Below, piece after piece: positions 28,941 through 36,604 of a stretch of DNA of 64,000 nt. The notes beneath the pieces are model-generated. The model ran no database searches and was not told the origin of the DNA. It worked only from the letters and a program-made list of their open reading frames with translations. Numbering within the stretch: the stretch's first letter is position 1; each line of letters begins with the position of its first letter. The position numbers and the translations under genes are program-made. The DNA comes from Roseateles oligotrophus (GTDB lineage: Bacteria; Pseudomonadota; Gammaproteobacteria; Burkholderiales; Burkholderiaceae_C). The stretch covers positions 218,326 to 282,325 of the forward strand of contig NZ_JACHLP010000005.1 of NCBI RefSeq assembly GCF_014204525.1. Reading direction: 5' to 3'.

Positions 28941-30016
28941 GTGGCCACCTCCCGAGGGGTCTCGGCCAGGCTGTCCAGCAGCGAGCGCCAGTCGCAGCGC
29001 TCGGCCTGGCCGGGCTTGCGTTCGCCGAACAGCATGGCGATGGTGCGGCCCTGGGCGTCGAACAGCTCCAGCGAGCTGACCAGACCGTCCACCGTGGGCT
29101 TGCGTACCAGCCAGGCGCTGGCGATCTGGTCTTCGCGCAGATGCAGATTGAAGGCGGCATCCATGATGTTGAGCCAGGGCCCCATCACGACCACCTTCTG
29201 CACCGGCCCGCTGTGGATCTGGATCATGCCGGGGTTGCCGACGAAGACCATGATGGAGACCCCGTCCTGGGCCGCCCGGCTGATCAATTCATGGGCGCTG
29301 CCGGCGGGCAGGGCCTGGGCATAGCCGGGGGCGGCCAGGCGCAGGGCCTGGCTGCGGCTGACGCCGAAGCGCTTGAGCAGGCCGAAGAATTCATGGGTGT
29401 CGCGCAGCGAAGCCCAGGCGCTGCGCAGGCCGGCCACGTCGATCAGCGCATCGGCTTGTTCCTGCGGCTCGGCCGGGCCTTCGGCCAGGATGAGGCCCGG
29501 CGTCTGGTCCTCGGCGCGGAACTGCACCAGCAATTGCTCGTAGGCGGCGAGCTGGCTTTGTGGCCGCAGAAACACCTTGTGGATGGCGACGCCGGCGGCA
29601 TCGAAGAACTGCAGGCTGCGCTGCAGCGCGCCGTCGGCCAGGCGTTCGCACACCGCATAACCGTGCGCCCAGGCGGCATAGAACAGGCGCAGGTCGATGG
29701 CCCCGCCCAGCACCAGGCCGATGCCGCGCTGGTGGCTGCTGGCGCGGTAAGTGCCAATCTTCTCGTGCACGCAGGACTCGTTGCGGGTCAGCGCCATCAC
29801 ATCGCCCAGGCTCTCCAGGGCGGTGATGATCTCGGGCCATTCGGCCCGCAGGCGCTGGGCCTGCAAGGGCGATTCCTGCTCGGCGACCGGCCCCAGATGG
29901 GCGGCGATCAGCTCGCCTTCGCTCAAGGCCAGGGCCTGGGCGATGTCGCGGTGGCGGCGGCCCTGCTGGCGGGCGGTGGCGAAGGCCTGGCGTGTTGGGC
30001 TGTGACGGGCTTGCAT
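28931..30016 (-). CDS. hmuS: haemin-degrading factor HmuS
   Basis: A 361-residue cytoplasmic HemS/HmuS protein built from two related halves. Blocks are LGDVMALTRNESCVHEKIG and LGGAIDLRLFYAAWAHGYAV in the first half, and QIHSGPVQKVVVMGPWLNIMD and REDQIASAWLVRKPT in the second. It receives imported haem and breaks it down or hands it on. The start at 30016 (MQARHSPTRQAF) is 23 bases after the hmuR stop; the longer frame upstream lies inside hmuR and was discarded. Confidence 0.94.
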   Translation of the reverse strand: MQARHSPTRQAFATARQQGRRHRDIAQALALSEGELIAAHLGPVAEQESPLQAQRLRAEWPEIITALESLGDVMALTRNESCVHEKIGTYRASSHQRGIGLVLGGAIDLRLFYAAWAHGYAVCERLADGALQRSLQFFDAAGVAIHKVFLRPQSQLAAYEQLLVQFRAEDQTPGLILAEGPAEPQEQADALIDVAGLRSAWASLRDTHEFFGLLKRFGVSRSQALRLAAPGYAQALPAGSAHELISRAAQDGVSIMVFVGNPGMIQIHSGPVQKVVVMGPWLNIMDAAFNLHLREDQIASAWLVRKPTVDGLVSSLELFDAQGRTIAMLFGERKPGQAERCDWRSLLDSLAETPREVATCA

Positions 30017-30039
30017 AAGGCTTGTCCTTTCAGGCGGGC

Positions 30040-32244
30040 TCAGAAATCGGCGCGCAGCGACAGCTGCAGGGCGCGGCCGGGGGCGGTGTAGGCGTCCACC
30101 AGGGCGTTGTCGGCGATGCCGCGCATATCGGACCAGCGCCAGTACTTCTGGTCGCTCAGATTGGTGACGAAGGCGGCGATCTGCCAGACCGGGTTGATGC
30201 GGTAGCCGGCGCCGAGGTCGATCACGTCGTAGCGCGGTGGCAGGAATTTGCTGGGGTCTTCTGCGGCGCTGGCCTTCTTGGCCTCGCTGTGCAGCCAGCT
30301 CATCTGCAGGTTCCAGGGCCCCGTTTCGTAACGGGCGCTGAGGCTGGCGCGGGTGGGTTGCACCGTGTCCAGCGGGGTCTGTTTGCCGTTCAGCAAGCTG
30401 TGGCCGCGGGCATGGGCCAGCGCCGCGCTGAGGTCCAGGCCGGGCAGGGCCTGCCACATCAGCCGAGCTTCCAGGCCGCGGATGCGGGCCTGGTTCAGAT
30501 TGATGGACTGGAACACCAGCGGGTCCTTGGGTGCACCCGTGCCGCCGACCAGCTCTTGCTTGATGAAGTCCTTGTAGCGGTTGTCGTAGGCGCTCAGCTG
30601 CCAGCGCCAGTGCTGGCCCGGCTTGCCGCGCAGGCCGATCTCGATGCTGTTGGCATGCTCGGGCTTCAGCTCGGGATTGCCAATGCTGGTATAGCCCTGG
30701 GCCGGGTTGGCGAAGCCGTTATTGACTTGGTCGGGCGTGGGCGCGCGGAAGCCCAGCGCCCATTGGGCATAGGGTTGCAAGAACTCGCTGGCGCGCCAGA
30801 CCAGGCCCAGGCGCGGGGTGAAGGCCTGGTCGCTCAGCTCGACGGTACGGCCGCTATAGCCCTCGGCCCTGGGCTTGAGCTGGTAACGCTCGTAGCGCAG
30901 GCCGGGGATCAGGCTGAAGCTGCCGCCCTCGATCTCGCTTTGCACAAAGGCGCCGATCTGGCTGTAGTCGGTGTCGGGGAAGGGCTTGCTGGGGAAGGTC
31001 TCGCCGGCCGGCGGCACGCTGCCGTCGCGCAGGCCGGAGATGCGGTTGCGGCTCAGCTCCAGGCCATAGCTCAGGCGCTGGCCGTCCAGCTGGGTCTGCG
31101 CCTGGCTGCTCAGGCCGATCAAGGCCTCTTTGTAGCGGCCCTCGCGTGTGCGGTCCGGCGAGATGTGACGGTCTTCGGCCGCGTACTGGCGGGTGTCGCT
31201 GTTCTGCAGATAGATTTGCGTGCGCAGCGACTGCAACCAGGGGGCGTTCAAGTCTTCGTAGCGATGCTCCAGCGACAGGCGCTGGCGTTGCAGCTTGTCT
31301 TCGGCGTCCAGATCGATGACGGCGTTAGGCGTCTTGTCGGACACCGTCACGGCGCGGGCCGACAGCACTTCGGTATCGACCCGGCGCTGCCGGCCTTCCA
31401 GGGCCAGCTGCAGGCGGTGCTCGGCATTGAGCCTGAGGCCGACCTTGGCCAGCAAGGTCTGGCTGCGGGTGTCGCTGGGGTTGGCGGCGGTGCGGCTGGC
31501 GTTGCTTGAGGTGTTCTCGCCCTGGCTCTTGGTCTCGTGCCCGCTGCGGGCGCTCAGCAGCAGCAAACCCTCCCAGTCGCCGCTGCGGCCGGCCAGGGCG
31601 GCGGCCAGTCTTTTCGAGTTGTCGGCCGACAGCAGGCTGGATTTCAGGAAACCGGCCCTGGTCTTGCCATCGACCAGCAAGTCCTCGGGCGAGAGGGTGC
31701 GCAGGCTCAGCGCGCCGGCCAGGCCCTCACTGCCAAACTGGGCGGAGGCCGGCCCGCGCAAGACCTCGGCGCTGGCCAGGGTGTCCACATCCAGATAGTC
31801 GAGCCGGCCGCTGGCGAAGGCGCCGAAGCTGAAGCTCTGGGGCAGGCGGATGCCGTCCACCATCATCAGCACCTGATTGCCTTCCAGGCCGCGGATATTG
31901 ACGCCTTCGTTGCCGCCGCGGCCGGTCGAGGCGCCGGCCGCCGTGAAGCGGGGCGCCACCGCCCGGACGGCGATGTCCACCTCACCCTCCAGCAGGTCTT
32001 TCAGGTCGCGGGCATCGCGCTGGGCCAGCTTTTTCTTGCCGTAGACCGTGACGGTATTGGGCACGGCCTCGGTGCTGCGCTCGGTGCGGGTGCTGCTGAC
32101 CGTGATCTCGGCCAGGCGGGTCGCGGGCTCGGCGGAGGCGGCGGGGCCGAGCGCCGCTTGCGGGGCCTGCGCCTGGGCGCTGGGCATGGAGAGGCAAAGG
32201 CCGAGCGCGGAAAGCGCCAGTGCGACAGGGGTCTTGCGCAGCAT
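30040..32244 (-). CDS. hmuR: TonB-dependent haem/haemoglobin receptor HmuR
   Basis: A 734-residue outer-membrane receptor. Signal peptide (MLRKTPVALALSALGLCLSM to AQAQA), then a TonB box-like ITVSSTRTER, a plug with VNIRGLEGNQVLMMVDGIRLP and VEVLRGPASAQFGSEGL-type sequence, and a barrel with the haem-receptor signatures GFRAP and NPEL. The start at 32244 begins the signal peptide. First gene of the operon, with a Fur box about 140 bases upstream. It binds haem or haem proteins at the surface and passes haem to HmuT using TonB. Confidence 0.94.
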   Translation of the reverse strand: MLRKTPVALALSALGLCLSMPSAQAQAPQAALGPAASAEPATRLAEITVSSTRTERSTEAVPNTVTVYGKKKLAQRDARDLKDLLEGEVDIAVRAVAPRFTAAGASTGRGGNEGVNIRGLEGNQVLMMVDGIRLPQSFSFGAFASGRLDYLDVDTLASAEVLRGPASAQFGSEGLAGALSLRTLSPEDLLVDGKTRAGFLKSSLLSADNSKRLAAALAGRSGDWEGLLLLSARSGHETKSQGENTSSNASRTAANPSDTRSQTLLAKVGLRLNAEHRLQLALEGRQRRVDTEVLSARAVTVSDKTPNAVIDLDAEDKLQRQRLSLEHRYEDLNAPWLQSLRTQIYLQNSDTRQYAAEDRHISPDRTREGRYKEALIGLSSQAQTQLDGQRLSYGLELSRNRISGLRDGSVPPAGETFPSKPFPDTDYSQIGAFVQSEIEGGSFSLIPGLRYERYQLKPRAEGYSGRTVELSDQAFTPRLGLVWRASEFLQPYAQWALGFRAPTPDQVNNGFANPAQGYTSIGNPELKPEHANSIEIGLRGKPGQHWRWQLSAYDNRYKDFIKQELVGGTGAPKDPLVFQSINLNQARIRGLEARLMWQALPGLDLSAALAHARGHSLLNGKQTPLDTVQPTRASLSARYETGPWNLQMSWLHSEAKKASAAEDPSKFLPPRYDVIDLGAGYRINPVWQIAAFVTNLSDQKYWRWSDMRGIADNALVDAYTAPGRALQLSLRADF

Positions 32245-32383
32245 GAGGTGAGAGTCCTGAGAGGAACTGGCACGGGCTGGCAAGAGCAAGCTGGCTGGTG
32301 CTTGGGGTCTGGGTGGAGGACCTGGCAAACAGGTCGACGGGAATAAGGCCGTGCTGGAGGGCCAGCACTTGCGAAGAATTTTA

Positions 32384-32396
32384 AATGAGATTCATT
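32384..32396 (-). promoter_or_regulatory. Fur box upstream of hmuR
   Basis: AATGA-GAT-TCATT is a perfect 5-bp inverted repeat with AT-rich flanks, the core of Fur sites in Burkholderiales and Bordetella. It sits in the 265-base gap between apbE and hmuR. A GC hairpin (GGCGGCC / GGCCGCC, 32488-32506) just after apbE may end the nos-side transcript. Confidence 0.7.
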
Positions 32397-32509
32397 CGCA
32401 ATAGCAAGCGATGGCGCTGCGCTTGCGCCGGTGCATGGCTTGGGCAGGTCTTGATGGCGATCACTTGCCCTTGGGGCCGGGGCGCGCGGCGGCCCGGCCG
32501 GCCGCCCGC

Positions 32510-33553
32510 TCAAACCTTCTGCAACAAGGCCTTCATGCCGGGCGAGGCCCAGCGGCTCTGGTCGGGCCTGAGCACCAGCAGATCCAGGCCGGCATGGGTC
32601 GAGGCCAGTTGCTGGGCCAGGGGCAGGCCGGCAAGCATGATGGCCGAGCCCAGGCCGTTGACGGTTTCGACATCGCGGGCCAGCAGATGAACGCTGATCG
32701 GCCCCTGACTGGAGCGGCCGGTTCGGGGGTCCAGGATGTGGTGATGGCGCTCGCCGTTCTGCAGGAAGAAACGCTCGTAGTCGCCGCTGGCCGCCAGCAC
32801 GCCCTGGCCGCTGAGGGGCAGCACGGCCAGCAGGCGATCGGCCCGCCGAGGGTCGCGCAAACCGATGCGCCAGGGCCGGCCCTGCCAGCTGCCGCAGTAC
32901 AGCACGTCGCCGCCGCCGTTGATCAGCGCATGGCGGACGCCCTCGTCCTGCAGGCGGCGCAGGCCGGCCGCCAAGATGGGGAGTTTGGCCACGCCACCCA
33001 GATCGAGCGCCGCGCCTTGCTTCAAGAGTTGCGCGCTGCCCGCGGCTGGGTCGAGCCTCAGGCCCTGGCTCCCCACCTGGCTCAACTCATGAGCCAGCTG
33101 CTCCGGCAGCGGGACCCGGGCTTGCGAGCCCGCTTCGAAATGCCAGCTCTTGAGGCCGCCGACCGTCATATCGAACAGGCCGCCCGTCTGCCTGTGCAGG
33201 GCCTTGCCGGTTTGCAGCACCGTCATCAGCTCGGGCGGGACCGCCACCGCGTGCTGGCCGGCTGCGCGGTTGATGGCGCTGAGCGCGCTGGCCGGCTCGT
33301 AGCGGCTCATCATCGCGCTGAGGCGGCCCATCTCCGCAAAAGCCAGTTCGACCGCGTGGACCAATTGCCCGGCATCCGGGCCCTCGACCAGCATATCGAC
33401 GCGGGTGCCCAGCAGCAGGCGCGAGTCGCGCCGGTGAGCCGCCATCCCGGGGCCGGCCCGGCTGCTCCCCAGGGCGCACAAGCCCAGCAATGGAACGAGC
33501 GAGGCCAGGCGGCGTCGGGTCAGGCCTGCGGCATGGGATGGCTTTGTGCTCAC
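32510..33553 (-). CDS. FAD:protein FMN transferase (ApbE/NosX-like)
   Basis: A 347-residue ApbE-family protein with a twin-arginine-like signal (LTRRRLASLVPLLGLCALGS). Family motifs are MGRLSAMMSRYEPAS, LDLGGVAKLPILAA, ALINGGGDVLYCG, and HHHILDPRTGRSS. ApbE attaches FMN covalently to threonine in SGAT-type sites; NosR in this window has SGAT in its FMN domain, so this protein is the likely NosX that flavinylates NosR. It runs with the cytochrome c gene (10 bases upstream), divergently from nosZ. Confidence 0.92.
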   Translation of the reverse strand: MSTKPSHAAGLTRRRLASLVPLLGLCALGSSRAGPGMAAHRRDSRLLLGTRVDMLVEGPDAGQLVHAVELAFAEMGRLSAMMSRYEPASALSAINRAAGQHAVAVPPELMTVLQTGKALHRQTGGLFDMTVGGLKSWHFEAGSQARVPLPEQLAHELSQVGSQGLRLDPAAGSAQLLKQGAALDLGGVAKLPILAAGLRRLQDEGVRHALINGGGDVLYCGSWQGRPWRIGLRDPRRADRLLAVLPLSGQGVLAASGDYERFFLQNGERHHHILDPRTGRSSQGPISVHLLARDVETVNGLGSAIMLAGLPLAQQLASTHAGLDLLVLRPDQSRWASPGMKALLQKV

Positions 33554-33563
33554 GGTCTTGCTT

Positions 33564-33992
33564 TTACTTGGAGAGTGACACCATATGGTCGACGGCGGCC
33601 TTGACCTCGTCGTCCTTCAAAGTGCTGCCGCCACCTCGCGCGGGCATCATGCCCTTGGCGCCGGTGAAGCCTTCGATCGCGTGCTTGTACAAGGTCTCAT
33701 TGCCTTGCGCGATGCGCGGACCCCAGTCGGCCTTGTCGCCCGGCTTGGGGGCGCCGGCCACGCCAGCGCCATGGCACAGGGCGCAGGTCTTGCCATACAC
33801 CGATTTGCCAAGCGCGTTCTCGGGCGCGGCGGGGGCGGGCGCGGGTGCGGCGGCCACCGTCGTGCTGGCGGCGGGCGCCGTGCTGTTGGCGGGGGCTTCG
33901 CCGTCTTTTTTTCCGCAGGCCGACAAGGCCAGCAGGGCGCCGACGCTGAGGCTGAGTGCCAGTGATTTGTAGGCGAGTCGCATGGTTTTCAT
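33564..33992 (-). CDS. c5-type cytochrome c, probable lipoprotein
   Basis: A 142-residue monohaem cytochrome. The signal carries a lipobox (LALSAC, Cys26), followed by an Ala/Pro linker (about 33-58) and the haem motif CALCH (Cys70-His74). The axial Met is in GMMPARGGG. Spacing fits class I c5-like cytochromes. It starts at ATG 33992 (MKTMRLAYK). Position beside apbE and divergent from nosZ suggests it feeds electrons to nitrous oxide reductase; that is inference. Confidence 0.9.
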   Translation of the reverse strand: MKTMRLAYKSLALSLSVGALLALSACGKKDGEAPANSTAPAASTTVAAAPAPAPAAPENALGKSVYGKTCALCHGAGVAGAPKPGDKADWGPRIAQGNETLYKHAIEGFTGAKGMMPARGGGSTLKDDEVKAAVDHMVSLSK

Positions 33993-34097
33993 ATCGCTTT
34001 CCAGCAGTTGTTTTCGGCGCGATTCTAGGAAGCGGATAGCGGCTCTGATAGAGGCAAATCTGCATATTTGCGATCTTCGCGGGCTTATTTGATTTCC

Positions 34098-34111
34098 TTG
34101 ATTTGGTTCAA
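34098..34111. promoter_or_regulatory. FNR/Dnr box upstream of the nosZ unit
   Basis: TTGAT-TTGG-TTCAA matches the FNR/Dnr consensus TTGAT-N4-ATCAA at nine of ten positions. It lies between the divergent cytochrome c (start 33992) and small protein/nosZ (start 34179), suitably placed for activating nosZ under low oxygen or NO. Confidence 0.75.
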
Positions 34112-34178
34112 GGCGGGGGGCGCGGCGAGTGGAAAGAATCCGGCAACTTCTCCACAGCCTCCGCTCCTTCTGCTCCCC

Positions 34179-34556
34179 ATGCCTAACTACCCATTCAGTC
34201 GCTGCCTGCGAGCCTGGGTGCTGGCATGGCTGCTGGCGGCCCTGGGCATTGCCAGCGCGGCGCCCCTGATGCATGCGGGCCAATTCGATTGGGTTTGCTC
34301 CGCCAGCGGCAAGCCCGCAAGCCTGCAGGCCGAGGGCAGTGCCGATGGGTCATCCGGCGCGGCGCGGCATGCCTCCGGCACCCTGGAGTGCCCCGACTGC
34401 CTGCTGAGCGGAGCGCCGCCAAGCTGCGCGGCGGCCTCGCCCCAAGCTCCCCCGATAGCCGCTCGCCTGCCTCTGCGCGGCAGCGATGCCAACCCAGCCC
34501 AGTTCACCACCGTGCCGCCTCCGGCGCGCGGTCCACCTACGTCCATCCCAGCCTGA
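34179..34556 (+). CDS. small secreted Cys-rich protein upstream of nosZ (DUF2946-like)
   Basis: A 125-residue protein with an N-terminal hydrophobic signal or anchor (WVLAWLLAALGIASAAPL). It contains Cys in DWVCSASG, then a paired motif ECPDCLLSG and a later SCAAASP, with a Pro-rich tail. The CPxC block after a hydrophobic start resembles DUF2946 proteins, which occur next to copper and cytochrome genes. It sits directly behind the FNR box and 11 bases before nosZ, so a role in copper supply to NosZ is a reasonable but unproved guess. Confidence 0.65.
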   Translation: MPNYPFSRCLRAWVLAWLLAALGIASAAPLMHAGQFDWVCSASGKPASLQAEGSADGSSGAARHASGTLECPDCLLSGAPPSCAAASPQAPPIAARLPLRGSDANPAQFTTVPPPARGPPTSIPA

Positions 34557-34567
34557 AGAGGAACATC

Positions 34568-36502
34568 ATGAGTGAGCAAGACAAGAAGAATGAAAGCAAT
34601 GGCGGAGGCGTGTTGGCACGTCGCCGCTTCATGAACAGCGCCGCCCTGGCCGGTCTGAGCCTTGGGGCGATTGCCTGTACCGACAAGTCCGCCAGCAGTG
34701 CCGCGGCCCCGGCGGCCTCCGGCGCCGCTCCCGCCCATGGCGCTGCTGCCGCCAATGCCAGCCATCTGAAGCCGGGCGAGCTGGACACCTATTACGGCCT
34801 GTGGAGCGGCGGCCATACCGGCGATATGCGCGTGCTGGGCCTGCCTTCCGGCCGCGAAATCACCCGCATCCCCTGCTTTGTGCCCGACGCCCTGGTCGGC
34901 TGGGGCATCACCAATGAATCGAAGAAGGTGATGGGCACCAAGGCCGACGGCAGCCTCAAGTACACCGTCGCCGACACCCACCACACCCATGCCTCCTACA
35001 AGGACGGCAATTACGACGGCCGCTACGCCTGGATCAACGACAAGATCAACAGCCGCATCGCCCGCATCCGCCTCGACTACTTCGTCTGCGACAAGATCAC
35101 CGAGCTGCCCAATGTGCAGGGCTTCCACGGCATCTTCCCGGACAAGGCCGACCCGGTGGACCCCAAGATCAATTACACGACGCGGGTGTTCTGCGGCGGC
35201 GAGTTCGCCGTGCCCCTGCCCAATACCGTGGGCACCGAAGACAGCACGAAATACCACTCGCTGTTCACCTGCGTGGACGCCGAGAGCATGGAGGTGCGCT
35301 GGCAGGTGCTGATCGACGGTAACTGCGACCTTACCGCCACCTCGTATGACGGCAAGCTGGCCGCCACCAACCAGTACAACACCGAGATGGGCGCGCACTA
35401 CGAGGACATGATGTCCGCCGAGCGCGATGCTTGCCTGTTCTTCAACATCGCCCGCATCGAGGAGGCCGTCAAGGCCGGCAAGTTCAAGACCTATGGCGAC
35501 TCCAAGGTGCCGGTGGTGGACGGCACGCACGCCGCCAACAAAGACCCCAAGACCGCGCTGACCGCCTATGTCTCGGTGCCCAAGAACCCGCACGGCGTCA
35601 ACGCCAGCCCGGATGCCAAGTACTTCATCTGCGCCGGCAAGCTCTCGCCCACCGGCACCGTGATCGAACTCGCCAAGGTGCTGGATTACTTCGACGGCAA
35701 GCTGGATTCGCCCGACAAGGCCATCGTCGCCGAGGTCGAGCTGGGCCTGGGCCCCTTGCACACCGCCTTCGACGGCCGTGGCAATGCCTACACCACCTTG
35801 TTCCTGGACAGTCAGGTGGTGAAGTGGAACGTCGAGGCCGCCATCAAGTTCCATGCCGGCGACAAGAGCGCCAAATACGTGGTCGACCGCATCGATGTGC
35901 AGTACCAGCCGGGCCACCTGAACGCCAGCCAGTCGGAGACGCGCGCCGCCGACGGCAAATACCTGGCCGTGGGTTGCAAGTTCTCCAAGGACCGCTTCCT
36001 GCCGGTGGGCCCGCTGCACCCGGAGAACGAGCAGTTCATCGACATCTCGGGCGACAAGATGGTCTTGCTGGCCGACCACCCGGTGCGCGGCGAGCCGCAT
36101 GACTTCATCATCTTCAAGCGCGATCTGCTCAAGCCCAAGCAGGTCTACAACCTCGACGAGTTCCCGCTCGCCACCAAGGACCCCAAGGACTCCGGCGTGG
36201 TACGCAATGGCAAGAAGGTGACCGTGCGCCTGACCTCGCAGGCCCCGTCCTTCAGCCTGCGCGAGTTCAAGGTGAAGAAGGGCGACGAGGTCACCCTGAT
36301 CCTGACCAATCTGGACAAGATCGAAGACCTGACGCACGGCTTTGCCATCCCCAAGTACAACGTCAACTTCATCGTCAATCCGCTGGAAACCGCCTCGGTG
36401 ACCTTTATTGCCGACAAGCCGGGCGTTTACTGGTGCTATTGCACCCACTTCTGCCATGCGCTGCATCTGGAAATGCGCACGCGGATGATTGTGGAAGCTT
36501 AA
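34568..36502 (+). CDS. nosZ: nitrous oxide reductase (clade I)
   Basis: A 644-residue periplasmic multicopper enzyme that reduces N2O to N2. A twin-arginine signal (VLARRRFMNSAALAGLSLG) marks it as the Tat-exported clade I form. The seven-bladed propeller carries the CuZ histidines (for example DTHHTHASY), and the C-terminal cupredoxin domain has the CuA ligands (WCYCTHFCHALHLEM; Cys-x3-Cys, His, Met). Full length. It precedes nosR here, whereas in Pseudomonas stutzeri nosR comes first. A Cys follows the signal (GAIAC), see findings. Confidence 0.97.
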   Translation: MSEQDKKNESNGGGVLARRRFMNSAALAGLSLGAIACTDKSASSAAAPAASGAAPAHGAAAANASHLKPGELDTYYGLWSGGHTGDMRVLGLPSGREITRIPCFVPDALVGWGITNESKKVMGTKADGSLKYTVADTHHTHASYKDGNYDGRYAWINDKINSRIARIRLDYFVCDKITELPNVQGFHGIFPDKADPVDPKINYTTRVFCGGEFAVPLPNTVGTEDSTKYHSLFTCVDAESMEVRWQVLIDGNCDLTATSYDGKLAATNQYNTEMGAHYEDMMSAERDACLFFNIARIEEAVKAGKFKTYGDSKVPVVDGTHAANKDPKTALTAYVSVPKNPHGVNASPDAKYFICAGKLSPTGTVIELAKVLDYFDGKLDSPDKAIVAEVELGLGPLHTAFDGRGNAYTTLFLDSQVVKWNVEAAIKFHAGDKSAKYVVDRIDVQYQPGHLNASQSETRAADGKYLAVGCKFSKDRFLPVGPLHPENEQFIDISGDKMVLLADHPVRGEPHDFIIFKRDLLKPKQVYNLDEFPLATKDPKDSGVVRNGKKVTVRLTSQAPSFSLREFKVKKGDEVTLILTNLDKIEDLTHGFAIPKYNVNFIVNPLETASVTFIADKPGVYWCYCTHFCHALHLEMRTRMIVEA

Positions 36503-36604
36503 GTTCCAGGCTCAAAAAGCCTCCGGTGGCCTGCGGACTCGAGCCCCGCTGCCACCTTGCGGACGGGCGCCATGCGGCGCTCGTCCGGCCGACAGGAAGA
36601 GTAG

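Noticed and set aside
30040-30457. Upstream extension of the hmuS frame
   Set aside because: It lies inside hmuR in another frame; the ATG at 30016 follows the hmuR stop and begins the family match.
34187-36466. 759-codon minus-strand frame opposite nosZ
   Set aside because: Val/Gly/His-rich antisense shadow; nosZ with all metal ligands occupies the same DNA.
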